Positions 13,501 to 26,182 of a stretch of 64,000 bases of DNA are shown one piece after another; the stretch's first letter is position 1, and each line of letters opens with the position of its first letter. The stretch comes from Climacteris rufus (taxonomy: Eukaryota > Chordata > Aves > Passeriformes > Climacteridae). The stretch is from the NCBI GenBank assembly GCA_013398175.1, contig VZRZ01007860.1, forward strand, positions 62,001 through 126,000, given 5' to 3'. A model generated the notes under the pieces. The model was not told where the DNA came from, did no database searches, and worked only from the letters and a program-made list of their open reading frames with translations. Both the position numbers and the translations under genes were made by a program.

Positions 13501-15530
13501 TCTTACCCCTGTCTCAGTGGTTCCTGCTGTCTTCCTGTGTGCAGTGACCTGGGATTTGAGTTGCTCACCAGATGTAGTGTGAGGTGTGACTTCAGCACTG
13601 CGGTGTCTGTGGATGGGCTGGAGGGTGGGAGCACAGCCTGACACTTGTCCAAGTTCAGTCTCTTGGCCCCCATTTGCAGCATTGCTGTAGGACTGTGGTT
13701 TTGGTGGGTGGCTGGGTGGTTTTTTTGGTGGTGGCATTTTTTAATTTTCTTTTTTTTCCTTTGTTTTTTTAAAATCTCCTTTCAGCAAATAAATTGCCTT
13801 CCCTCATCTGCTCAAGACAATGGGTATTAAATGAGCTGCAGATCCTGTTTTTAGTGTTTTTAAACATGTATTTCTTTTTGTGGTTCTTATGTGACTTATT
13901 ATGTATTATTTCTGCTGAGAAGTTAATTGGAAATAACCTAAATCCTGGATGGGTTTCAAAGTTCGGTAGAGATTTCATTTTATTTTTTGAAGTTGTGTGG
14001 AGGATTGTGTTTAAAATCAAAAGCATATTTTGCAAGCCCACTCCACTTGCCAAGCTGTGACCTTAGTGCAATGCAGTTTCAACAGGTGAAGAAGGAAGAG
14101 GTGTTGATTCAACAGATGACTCTTCTCTAAAGGCTTGTCTAAATGATATTTTGCTTTAGGATACATTTTATTTACAGTGAGAGGGAAGTGTAACTTTCTA
14201 GCATAGGTAGGAGATACATGCTACTTGTTAAGTCTGTTTTACCCTTTGCTAGCAAACTTATTTTAGGTTAAAAATATATAGAACAGGAATTATCATGTAA
14301 TGTACTTTGGTAATTACGCTCTTAGGCAGCAGTGACCCTCATCCTTCTCGGCCAAGTAAAACTTAAATTTTGAAATAAAATCTTAAACATCTGAATGTTT
14401 AAATTAATAAAACATCTATACTGCCTAAAAAGATGTGATTACTTAATGCCTGGGTTTAGATTATACATGCATCAATATCTTGGTTTTTGACAACTTTTAA
14501 ATGTGTGCTTCATACACTAAATGATCTCTTCCTTTTTTATCAAGGTCTCTGAATGTCATATTGCAGCCTACATTACCCTCCTACGTATTTACTAAAGGCC
14601 CAGATTTTATCACCCTAGGATTTTGGATATGTCTGGGATGAATGTGTTGTATATTAACAACCTTTTTTTGTAATTATGGGAAATGTCTAATGACAAAGAA
14701 AGAGCCACTCTCCTCCAATACTGCTTTTATTCAGTATGTCCTTGAGTTAAACTCCATGGTGTGCTGATTTTCTATTGCTAATGTCCTGTGCTTTAGTGAG
14801 AATGAAAAACTCCTTGACTTCTTAGTTTACTAATCTGATGAAGAAATAGCCTGGCAGCAGTGTCTGTGTTTTCCCTTCTCATATAATCTTATGTCAACCT
14901 AGCTTTGACCTTTATGTGATGGAACCTAGTTGTAATATACCCTTCTGCTTAACAAGCTTTAAAATAGAAATGTATGATTGGCAGAACTACAGGAAATAAT
15001 TAGTTTCAAATAGATGAGAAAAGTGAAAGGAATATTTAAAGGAAAAGAAAATGATTCAGCTGGTTTATGGTGCATATGAAGTTGCCTCAGCTTTTAATTT
15101 AACTGGTAAGCAATGGAAATAAATTTAAATCATGGTACAAAACCATTTTTGAATGAGTCATTGTAAAAAAAAAAGCTTTCTAAATAACTTTAGTGCTTAT
15201 TGGCTTATTGGAAGCTCAGATGTATGAAATATTAATTAGTCAATTTGCTCTTTCAAACCTACTAATAAAGCATGGCTGAGTGGAAAAAGTACTGTAGGGA
15301 AGAGGGCATGTGCAGTAGATCTTTCTGAAATATACCTAGAGAATTATAGTGTTCTTTGAAGTAATAAAAACATATATACACATTTCTCAGGAAAGAGTTC
15401 TTCAATCAGTTCTTCTGTCAGTTGTTACAGGGGTTGGGATGTGTTTTCTGTGTTTTAATTACATGTACAAACCAGGACAAGCTCAGTCACTGTATAGATG
15501 AGTACTCAAGTAGGCTATGCAAGGGGGAAG

Positions 15531-15560
15531 AAAAAGGAAGGAAAGAAAAAGGAAGGAAAG
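15531..15560. repeat. 15-bp exact tandem duplication (purine-rich)
   Basis: aaaaaggaaggaaag occurs twice back to back (15531-15545 and 15546-15560), followed by a short attgattgatt run. It is a simple polypurine minisatellite. Confidence 0.9.
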
Positions 15561-17253
15561 ATTGATTGATTTTTACATCATTTTGTCTGTGGCTCTTAAT
15601 AATCTGTGTGTCATACAGCTGTATTCTGTGACAAATGAATAAAGAGTGAACCACTGTCCTGCCCCTGGGATTTTTCCATACTCTAACTTTCTATTCATTT
15701 GAATGGTTCCTTACTAATGACACCTTCATTTTTGAAGGGAAGACAACACTGAAGGAAACAGTTGTGAATTGCACGTGGTATGGGAGCAATGCATAGTTCT
15801 TCAAGCTGTTGCAATGAAAAACTGAGGACTTTTGATAGAGGTCTACTAGGGAAGAAATATAAGATAAACTTAATGCCCCTTTGGGAGCATGAAATACCAA
15901 AGATTTTGGTGAAAGTCAATATGAGTTTGGAAAGAATGATTAAATTCATGTTGGTCTAAAATTGGCACTCTGTTTTTCTCCTAATCGAGATACTTGTTCT
16001 GATACTACTTATTATCTTACCTTTGTATGCCTCATCAGTGTCATTTTGCCATTTATTTTCTAGACATTCTTTCCAATTGATCAGTTCAGACTCCCTCTGA
16101 TACATGTTAGAGCAGAGTTAATTTCCTTCTAGCTGCATTTAGTACAGGAAATACCTGGTTGCAGTTCTCCTGCTCAGCTATAGTGTTGCCATTCAGGATT
16201 TGAGTCCAGTGGCTTCCCAGTTTCCTTTGCTCATTGCTTTAAATTTTTGAAGAATCCTGATCTGGAAGCCAGGGCTCTGTGAGCTTATTCCCTGTAGGCC
16301 ATGAAAGGAATGGGTTTGGAAAATTATTTTCTTGTGTGAATGGGGTGGCAAAATGAGGGATGATCTCATGTAAATAGCTTTCAGTGCTGTGTCACGCTTG
16401 TAACAATGCAAATCTACGAGTTTTTTGTCTTATTGCTGTGAAAGGGGCACCCTTGATTGAAACAAGCTTTAGAATTTAGAAGTTGAGAGTTGCTTGTTTG
16501 TTCTAGTGATATCCATAGCGTGTTTTCCTCACTATCTAATGCTCACAGTATAATAAACTCCATTACAAGCCGTTACTAATCTGACAAATGCGCATTTTGA
16601 ATGCTCATACTGATCTGGTGCAATGCACCAAATGTATAAAGAGCAATGTAAAGCTGCTTTTTTATTTCAGAACTTGAAAGGTGAAGGTATGCTACTGAGG
16701 CTTACTGAAGGGCTTTTACTACCTTTTTGTGACTGAGCCATCAAATATCTTGCAGGTTTTTGTAGCCATTGTTTATTGGCACATTTTCCAACTGCACCTG
16801 TTTTTCTGTTTTCAATGGCAGAAAAATGAACATTAATGTTTCTTTCAAGGCATCAATATGCTACATTTGGAGCAAGGAGTTCACTTAACTGCGTTAATCT
16901 TATTGTTGCTTTGTCATTAAAAGTATCGTGAACAAAATAAGCTGAATGACTTCAGAGGAAAGCTATGTGAAAAAGTATGTAGCTGCCACATAAAAGCTAT
17001 AATTAGGGAATATTTAAATTATTTTACTTAACTGTAAAGGTATATTACAGGTTTCTAGCTTTCTGTGAACTTTGATGTGATTAAACCTCTTATAGTCTGG
17101 GATATATGCTTGAAAACCAACCATTTGGGAAAAATTCAGTGATTGGATAATACTTTTATGTATCTGTAGGAGACTAAATATTGTGTTAGGAAAACTTAGA
17201 CTGTTCAAATAATTTGGTGTTTGATTTTAACACTGATTTTTGTAACTTGACAG

Positions 17254-17418
17254 GGACAGCCTGTTGGAGACTGTGATTTTAATGTTCGACTTGCTTGTAT
17301 AGAGAAAGAGATTATATTTCCACGACATGAAAAGATGAAAAGTGGTCTTATTGACAAAGCACAGGAACCGTTTGGTGTTCGAAACAAACCGTTCTTCGAC
17401 ATCTACACTTCCAGAAAG
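17254..17418 (+). CDS. RNGTT: RNGTT exon B: capping enzyme residues 369-423
   Basis: This 165-nt exon, phase 0 at both ends, encodes 55 residues from GQPVGDCDFNVRL to FFDIYTSRK. The acceptor is 'taacttgacag' ending at 17253, with a rather poor pyrimidine tract; the donor is GTAAGC at 17419. The segment links motif IIIa to motif IV in the nucleotidyltransferase domain and includes the conserved PRHEKMKSGLIDKAQEPF and VRNKPFFDI blocks seen in animal capping enzymes. A few residues differ from the mammalian protein as I remember it (for example S to G at the first position, and I-S-P to I-F-P). None falls on a known catalytic residue. There is no frameshift or internal stop. A + strand open frame that runs on to 17595 merely reads through the donor. 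Confidence 0.96.
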
Positions 17419-17943
17419 GTAAGCTTGATTTCAGTTGTTTTATGTTGTGACACTGGAAGAAGAAAAACAGTGGTAAGTATAGGTTTTCCCTCAACTCTTT
17501 TGTTGTCTCTTCCAGTGAGTTCCTCTGCTAAGCAAGTGTTCAGCAATGGTTGTGGGGTGATAGCCAGCTTGGGGTGTTCTGAAAAGTGGTTTTAGGCTTC
17601 CTATTCATTCTGAATTCCTATTGTCCCACATTAAAACCCTGTGTTTTGGCAAAACCTGATTCTTTAGTTCCATATTGATGAATAACTTCAGGTCTGAAAT
17701 GCCTGTGCTCAAGGGAATGTCTGAGAGCTATGTTGTTCACACTATCCTCCTTCTTAGGTAAGAATATAATCTTCTTTTTACTTCTTTCCCCGTCTGGCTG
17801 TAGGATAAGAATCGTGACTTGTGCTTGAACTCCTGCTTCATGATCAGCAGTGATTATTAAGAGCCCATTCTAAGTAGTGTATCCACATTTTGCTTATTAA
17901 AATACTGCCCTGGGTTTTCCGAAGTAATGCACAAGACTTGCAA

Positions 17944-17980
17944 ATATATATATGTATATATATATATATGTATGTATGTA
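17944..17980. repeat. TA / TATG microsatellite
   Basis: Alternating TA dinucleotides interrupted once by TATG, then three TATG units. The length is probably polymorphic. Confidence 0.95.
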
Positions 17981-18491
17981 AGTTCCATTGTGCACTCTTT
18001 TCTTCAGTATAGACATGTCCTAACATTCTGTAAAATACTTTTATTCTCTTCCGTGAATTCAATGGCTTCTGGATAATACTTTCTTCTAGAATAACCCATT
18101 TTTCTCAGCACTGCTGCTAGAAGTAGTCTCATGTCTCATCAACAAAAAGCAATGAACAGCAGATTATTGGTTTCCATTTGCTTTTGTCATTTCCTCAGTC
18201 CTGTTGCAGGTGATGAATCTTGCTCCAAGAGGAGCACTAATGGTATTTTGGATAATCAAGAGTGGCTGAAAAGTAAATAAAGAGATAAAGCATAACCAGG
18301 ACTTTGAAAAAAAAACTAGCAGAGAGTAAGCAATCTTTGGAAAGTTTAAGTCATTAACAACTCTGAGAGGTTTGTGGATAAAGCACTACAAGTATTTTAT
18401 TCACTTTGCTGTGTTGTTGCATTTTGAGTTATCTGTTTCAGATCAACATTGTAAATATCAATTTTTCATGAGGGGGAGAAAGGCTCTTTAT

Positions 18492-18523
18492 CATGTAATT
18501 TTGATTTAACATGTAATTTTGAT
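18492..18523. repeat. Direct duplication, 14-bp core, period 18
   Basis: catgtaattttgat occurs at 18492-18505 and again at 18510-18523, probably a small local duplication. Confidence 0.85.
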
Positions 18524-20639
18524 CTTGAAATTAAGGGAAACTAGAACAAAGGGAACACATCTGACAAATGGTTTCTTACATACATGTATAGTTTTTTTAA
18601 GAGTTATTAACCTTATTAAAAATTCCCAGAAAGACTATGATTGGAAGCATTCCTGGAAAAACTTCTAGGTAAAACACATCCGTAAACAAATGTCACGGTA
18701 GTTAAATTAATTAGTCTAATTGCCAGCACATAACTAGTGAGATGATTCTTCACTTGCCAAAACTTAGGAAATTAAAATTATACTCAGTGGCTCTCTTTTT
18801 TCTTTATTCTGTCTACAGGAGATTTCTGAATTGTCCATATGCATTCCATTGTATGGGATTTTAACAGTTTGGACTGAGGCAATTCTTAAAGTCAGAAATG
18901 AAATTATGTTTTTTACTCTTTCTCTGCCTTTCTCAAAGCTCTGAGCATAAGCACTCTAAGACACTTACTGTCTTATTACCCAACAACAAGGCATCAAATA
19001 TGTTGGTGAGGGAAAAAAAAGTTATACATGGTTAGAATTGTTTTTCTTAATAAACTTACAAATGGTTTTGAAACAGTATTTCTACAATATTTCTTTATTT
19101 TGTCCTTATCTTTGCCACCAGGTTTGATTAACTTTTGGATTATAGAATGAAGTCATTATCTGGGCCAATTTACTTGATGTTTTTAAAGAATATTCCAGTA
19201 TGTAACAGTTGGAGTTACACACAGAGCAGGAGGGTAGAGTTAATGGCAACACAGAGTGAATAGCTATTTTTATTTTTCTCTTATTTTAGTAATTTCAAAC
19301 ATTTATGCTTTATTTACTCCATGCATGTATTAGGTCAAATTGGTAGGAAGGTAAATCAAGTAAGACTAATATCCTGGGTTTTATCAAATGATACATTTTG
19401 AAAGACAATTTTTTAAAATTAAGCTTCTTTTTGTTAGTTAACTTTCCAAGCAGTTACAGTGAGCAAAAGTCAGTGGCTGGTTTCTGCTGCAGTTATCTTT
19501 CTCTGAGGATTCTTTTTCCTCTGAGAGTTCTGCTGCTTTTTTAAAATGAGTGATGAATATGTCCTTCAAGCAGATACAGTACTGACCTAGGAAGTTTGAG
19601 AGAACAGGCCATCTGAAAGTGTGAAGCACAGCTATCTTTTCTGGTTTTGTTACTTATCTCAGGCTTTTAGAAAACAGTTTTTGAAGATATCAGTAAGTCT
19701 GAAGTACCAGGTAAAACTTTAAGGACATTGCAATCTGCATTTGAGATGATTATGTTGCAAATGCAGTTCAGTCAACAGTTTTTTTCCCTTAGTGTGTTAC
19801 CACCACCTTAAAAACATTGTGGAGATGAGAATATCTATGTGCTTTTAATTTATTAGGGTATTTGGATTTGATGTGGCTTCTTTGGTGGCTTTTATCTTGT
19901 GTTTTTTTTTTTTTTTGTTTGTTGGTTCAAGATAGGCTTTTTAAGTGGCAATCGTGACAGACTCTGAAGCTTCCTACATTTTGGAGTTTAGGTTTCACTT
20001 TTTTTTTTGTACAATGTACATTTTTTTTGTTCTCATTTAAATTACTCTTACCTAGTGAAAAATGTTCTTTGTACTACTATTAGAACAGAAAGCTTCTTAG
20101 AAGTATTTAAAACTGATCATTTTTTTCAATAAGTTTTATGTCAATATTTAAGAATTGCTTGTGTACCCTATGATAACTGTATGGAGTTTTAGGCAGTAGT
20201 ACCACTATGGATGTGGAGTTTTATCTAGAGGAAATGTCTAGATAAACTCTTAAGAGAAATAATTATTGATTCAAAATAGATTTCAAATTCTATATGTGCT
20301 CAAAAGAATAGTGTTCATAAAAATATATCCTCAAAAGAACAATATATAGACTAAGAATTATTGTTGCTCTTGCTTCAAAATACCTTTTTCGTTTCATTAC
20401 TGCTGTGAACTTGATGAGTGTGATTCCTGTAACGCTTCCTTAGGGTAATGTAAAAGGGATTGCATCTTCACATTCATTGTAACTGTGAATTTTTCATTAT
20501 ATATGGTCAGAACAGACCATTGTTTTGAAGCATTGCTGTATTCTGTAAGAGGACTATTTAAAAACAGTATTGTTTTGCCCAAAGGATCTTTATCCTATTT
20601 TTATTCAGCCATTTCTGCAACTATAGCAACAAACATAGG

Positions 20640-21043
20640 GATGAATACTTTGTTAGCATAGCTGAAAGAGCAAGTGGACCTTTTCTTGCATCAGTGATGA
20701 GTGTCTTGACAGGGTTGACCAACTCTGTGTACATCACAGTCAGGTCTGCAGGACAACAAGGATTTTCTTCTATCCTCTAAGTGGGTTCATATTCAGATTT
20801 ACTCAGCATATCCATTGATCCCTCTCCAGAGATGGGGACCAGTGAATGGATGCTGAAGGACTGACAAGTGGAACCTGCTTAGGTAGATATTTTCCTTATG
20901 TTTAATTAGCCATTTTTCTTGGTTTCTCTTTTCCAAGAACACTTGTATCCTTCCATCTTTAGAAAGGGTCTAACAGGATCCTTCCTTTCTTGTCTAGAGT
21001 GGCTTTGTGGTGCTTAATTGCTGGCTGGGGTTAAACCATGACA
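20640..21043 (+). mobile_element. Probable second LTR, 3' end at 21043
   Basis: The last 48 bases (from about 20996, gtggtgcttaattgctggct then ggggttaaaccatgaca) match the terminal segment of the same broad bird LTR group as the copy at 3905-4434, ending in CA at 21043. The preceding 350 bases do not align with that first copy. They are less AT-rich than the surrounding intron and read like LTR sequence, so a different subfamily is likely. The left boundary is a guess and no target-site duplication was found. Only the terminal 48 bases are well supported. Confidence 0.5.
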
Positions 21044-24000
21044 AGATCCTTCAAGGTTTACACCCTTGAGTGGTCTCAGAAAAGCTGTGTATTTTTTTTA
21101 AGTGTGGGTTTCTTTCCTACCTTCTTGCCAGTCTGTTTCAGTGAGAGAACATGTGGCTTCTTAAGTCACCCCTAAGGCTTGTTGTTTTCACAGATCAATG
21201 GAGGTAGCAGTCTTTGGCCACAGATAGTGGATCTCTGATTGCACTAGCATATTCAAGACTGAAAAAGTGGAAAACCCATCCCACTGGTCAGAATGTGCTT
21301 CATTAAAATTTTTGGAGCATGTTTTGGAGTTGGTTTTTTTGTGTTTTTTTTTTTTTTTCTTGAAAAAACCATAACTGGGTTTTGCTTAGCATCAAGAAAA
21401 GAATCAAGTGTACTTCATCACATCTTATTTTTGTTTTGAGAAGCTTCAATTTTTGAAATATGTTCTCAGGATGCAGTTTGAACCTCACAAAAAGAAATAC
21501 TGTAGACCTCTCTCTTCACAGCCTCCCTCCATCATTCCTTTCTGTGATCTAAGACATTCCATTCCATTCTTTTTATTTACAATAATGCATCAGTAAATGT
21601 GTGTTAGATTGTGTGGACTGTAGGAAGATTACTCAAAAGGCCAGGAGTCTCAGTGCTATATTTAATAGCAGAAAAAGTGGCTAAAACTTTTAATGATACC
21701 AGGAAAAATGAGTGTTTTCCATGTAGACTTAGTAATTTTTGGTGAAAAACTGGAAGTAATTACTTGAAACAGCAGTAAACTTTGTGCTGTGTTATATAAT
21801 ACATCCAATAATGAAATTGTTCTTAGAGTTATGGATTTGGGACTTTAATACCAGAGTTAGGTACTGACTGGTTTTTTTCTAATCTGAAAATCAATTTAGG
21901 GTGAAATGAAATGCACTTTTGAAGTGCAATTATAAAGTATGGCAGCATTTATAGTTGTGTCTTGAGATTTGGTTTTGGATTTTGGAAATAAGGACTGAAT
22001 CTTTATAATCTTGCCTTGAATGTTATTTTAAGACATCTAGATGGACTTTTTTATTTTTTTATGACTGGGTTTTAGTGGTAAGATGAAAAGAAAGGGACAA
22101 TCACTGGCGAACAGGTTGTGTATTCTCAGAGTCTCTAAAAATGTTGCCTTTTTGAATTCTGATATTGATGGAGAAAGCAGTATCACTAAATTTTCCTTTC
22201 TAATCAAATAAACACATTATATTTTTAGTATTAACTGGGAACACAAGTATTCTGAGAGATTTTTTCCTTTTTCCTTTTAACTTCCAGGTTCTCTTAGAAA
22301 AACATTTTTGAGCAAAGTTGAATTTTTGGTGTTTGTCATTACACTTGCATAATTGGTCATGTTTGTTGCATAACTTGCTTTCTTTGCATTCATTGGTTTG
22401 CATCAGAACTCGAGGAGATGACATGGTCAAATCTCCCAGTTCTCTCACCCACTGTGTAAGGATAGCAGCAGTCAATGGAAAAAGAATTTTAGGGTAGTGC
22501 TTTAAATGCTGCATACTCTTAGCCTTTGAACTTTAGCATTTTATTTATATGAATATTTTAAGCTTTTCAACAAGATATTCTCTTCATTATATTAAACAGG
22601 AAGTACAGGTGCATGGAAATATTTAAATTCTTGGAAATGCTCCAACTCTTGGCTTTCCTGGCTTGAACCAAATCACAGTTCTCTTGCAAGGCTTTTTGTG
22701 TGGACAGTGTCAGTCCAGATGTCATCACTAAAGCCCATTGTCTAATGAAAATGCTGTCTAGCAGGAGGAGGAAGAAAGTTCCTCTCTGTGTAGTCTGTGG
22801 TTCCATGGAGAATTGTGCCCATCACTCTCAATGGAACAAAAGGGCTAAAGGTTAAACAATGATACAGGTCAAATGAACAACCTTTTTCAAATGTTAGCAT
22901 GCTGTATGTCAATGACTTGTCAGTTCTTAGACTATTATCTGGTTTTAAAATGACAGCTTGTCCTAGAGGGATTAGAAAGAAGGTGAGTAATCTCTGCTAG
23001 AAGATTAAATGGTATAGAATCTTCTTGAAAGTTTTCAGTCAATTCTGTGAACTGACAGATGACTTACTTTGTTGTTCTGGTTTATTTGACATTTGGATTT
23101 TTATTTTTACTTTTTATAACTACTTTTGTTCTAGTTAGGAGAGGTAGAATGTTTAGAATTTATACCAATAAAGGTATAGCTAGTGTTGAGATGGTTTACT
23201 TTGGAAAATTAAGTGGCTGTGGACCTCTGATATGTGTAAGAGAGGAGAATGTGTAAGTACATGCTTTGCTGATGTTGATGTGAGTATTTTGCAGGCAACT
23301 GAGGCAGCTGTAAGCTAATATTTGCATGCCTTGAAAGAATGAACCCTGATAAAGGGCAGAATATGCAGCCATTGCTCATCCATGTGGGCCAAGAGAACTG
23401 TTAACCAAAACTGACTGAAAATGACAAAGCCCTGTCTTGTATCTCCAAGTTGCCTACAGATAATAGTGTGGAGAAGCTTTGCAATCATGGGATGGAAGAC
23501 AGAAGAATTGAATGGCAACAATGGCAGAAGAAGTGTCAAATAATCTGTCTATTTGTTGGAGATCTTGAATTCTGCATCTCAGTGGAGAGGAAATGTTACC
23601 ATCTGGAGGTCTTTTAATGCCAAAAAGACTTGTTTCCTCTGTTTTTATTTTTGTTTTGATTTTTCCATGCCTTAAGGAGTAGCTTAATCAGCTCACCTTC
23701 CAATCCTGCATTTCCTGACCTAGAGTTGGCAGCCATTCTTTGGTGTCTGGTCTACATCATATTCCTCACTCCATCTGTTTTGTTCCAGGGTTTTGGCCTA
23801 TTTATAATCTCATCACCTTTTAATTTTCTTCTAACCCATCTCCCCTGTACCATTTTGTTTCTGTTTGCTTTTATTTCTTTATTTCTTATATTTCTTCCTC
23901 ACTTTGTCCTGTTCCATTTCCCCAAGAATGGAAAGTTTAGTGCTGTAAAAGCAGTACTGCCTTATTCCACCCTCAGATGCTTTTGTGCTGGTGTTATCTT

Positions 24001-26134
24001 CACTAAACTCTTCTTTTTGGACTGCTTTTCTTCCTGTAAATGTAAATAGTCATAGACCTGAGGAACCTAGTAAACAAGTAGTGAATAAGAAGCTGGAAAG
24101 ATGTTACCTTATGCTTATATTAAAATTTGAAATCTTCACTTGGCAGTCTTATATCCCAGCATGTAGTACTTCAGCCTGATTGTTCAAAATTATTTTACTA
24201 TGTGAATTTTAAAGGTAAGTACAGCCAATCAACCCAAGTAAAAGTTTGTAAATTGTAAGATGAAGTGGGTGACCAGACTGTGGTTCTTGAGCTGAATGTC
24301 GATTCCTGCCACTTGATATTCAGTGCTGGAACTGGAGCTATTTCATGCAGCACTGCAACCATGTGAATATTATTTGCTGAACATAATTTCTGTCAGTGGG
24401 AGGTTGAAGGTAGCAGAGGCTTTTTAGGCCAGTGCTGGTGGGGTATCCAGCTGCCTCTGAGCATTCCTTTGCTTTCTCTGGGACAGGGAGGCAGCAGTAA
24501 CTTGCTTAGATTTGGGTTACACCGAAAGGTTTTCCCTCCTGCTGGGGAAAAGCCTGGCACAGCTGTGGCTGACTCCTCAGCCTCCTTGCTTGGGTGGAGT
24601 GGCACAAGGAGACCCATTCACTAACAAAAATCTGTGTTCATTTCCTAGAGCAAACAACAGAGGATGAGGCTACTTGCTTTTGATTATTATTAGTTGTGAT
24701 GTTGAAGGTCAAGTATAATATTTCAGTGCAGTAGAATTCTGGTTAGGGAAAGAAATAAGGTTTTCTCTTTTGGTTTAAGAAATTATTCACGCATTAGTTA
24801 CATTTCACGTTTTTCAGCAAATGATCTACTGAAGTTAAAACAAACAGTCTAGAATATTTCCATGAATGATTATTTTAATAACTTGTGGTCCATGTTGGAT
24901 ATTGCTAGTGGTTCAAATTAAGTTAATGTAGAATAATTCAGATGTGGAACATATAATTAAATTCTGACTTGTCAAACTATAGTGTGGGAAAGAAAACAAT
25001 GAAACTAGTGGAAAAATAAAGGCATATGGATGAAGTGTTCCACTTAGTGCACACTGTAAGTTTAAACATCAGGACAGTACCTATTCAGTTTAGCTTTTAA
25101 CATTTTAACATTAGCTTTGAACATTCCAATATTTTTGTAAATCGTGTCTTCTGTGTTTTGAAATGAAAATACAATGAAAATACTGTATACCTTTTTAAGT
25201 AGGAAAATGTCTTTAACAGTGATTTCTACTTTCAGTTTTCTGGTGTATTACCAAACCAGGGAAATGCAAATCTGTTTGGACCTAATTACCAGTTGGTATG
25301 CCAGTATGGGCAATTGAATTGTATATTTGTTACCTTCTGAATTAGTTAGAAGACTCAGCTGTGGTGACTAAGTGGGTCACTCCACTCATTAATTGAGGGG
25401 CAACTGTTTAATATTGTCCATTGTGCCACTTCACAGCCTGTCACTTTGCAAACTGCCTTCTGGCAGTGCAGCTCCACGGGGAGGCCATCAGCCCTCTCGT
25501 GTTGGAATGACGTTCAGGAGACGTGCGCTTAATTTGGATAAAATGAATAAAAGCACAAAGGAAATGGTAAAGATGGGGGTGAAATTTAAAGCAATTTATT
25601 ATGCTGCAAGATTATAGGGCATCCCTGCTAGCTGTTTCTTTTCTTGTGATATGCTTAATTTTGAGAAAAAAATCCCAAACCAAACCTTGTACAAAATTAA
25701 CCTTTAAAATCAAGAAATAATAAAATCTCAGCATTTTACTGTTATGGCTTTACAGTTTTAATTTCAACTTTGTAGCAAATAAAGCCCTCAAGTGACACTG
25801 CGTAGCAGAAGAATCAGATTTTTTAAACCTCTAGAATATAAATATCTTAAATATCCAGAATAATGTTAAACCTAAATTTTTGTGTTAAAAATCAGTGCTT
25901 CAGGCCCAGTACAATATATTAGCCTAGTTTGAATCAGGCATTTTAACAGTGAATGTAAGAAGACTTTATTTTCTTGAATATCTGTTTTATGTCTCATTGA
26001 ATTATTGTAGATACAGTTTTGTCTGTGTTGACAAGTCTTGTTAGAAACGCTTAACAAACAAAATCCTCAATTATCTGATTTAATTAAAATAGACCTGTCC
26101 ATGGTCTTGACAGCCAGAGACAGGATTATGTTGT

Positions 26135-26182
26135 AACAGATTTACACAGGGACTGGACAACAGATTTACACAGGGGCTGGAT
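26135..26182. repeat. 24-bp tandem repeat, two copies
   Basis: The unit aacagatttacacaggg(a/g)ctgga(c/t) occurs at 26135-26158 and 26159-26182 with two mismatches, followed by a decayed partial third unit (aatagata). Confidence 0.9.

Larger units (their letters stand above)
3212..17253 (+). other. RNGTT: RNGTT intron between exons A and B (14.0 kb)
   Basis: A GT-AG intron with donor GTAAGT at 3212 and acceptor ACAG ending at 17253. It contains a degenerate solo LTR (about 3905-4434), a + strand CR1 3' end (10186-10574), a GC-richer patch (about 13340-13735) and a 15-bp tandem duplication at 15531-15560. The rest, roughly 4.4-10.2 kb, 10.6-13.3 kb and 13.8-17.2 kb, is AT-rich DNA in which I recognise no gene, RNA or repeat family. 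Confidence 0.88.

Noticed and set aside
13351..13737. 128-codon proline-rich minus-strand frame
   Set aside because: No domain recognised, overlaps two + strand frames, probably due to GC-rich composition; kept only as a compositional observation.
17335..17595. 86-codon + strand frame beginning inside exon B
   Set aside because: It begins in the true exon and reads past the GTAAGC donor into the intron.
23726..24049. 107-codon + strand frame that looks like a multi-pass membrane protein
   Set aside because: The phenylalanine/leucine-rich composition simply reflects a T-rich stretch (tttatttctttatttc and similar); no conserved motif.
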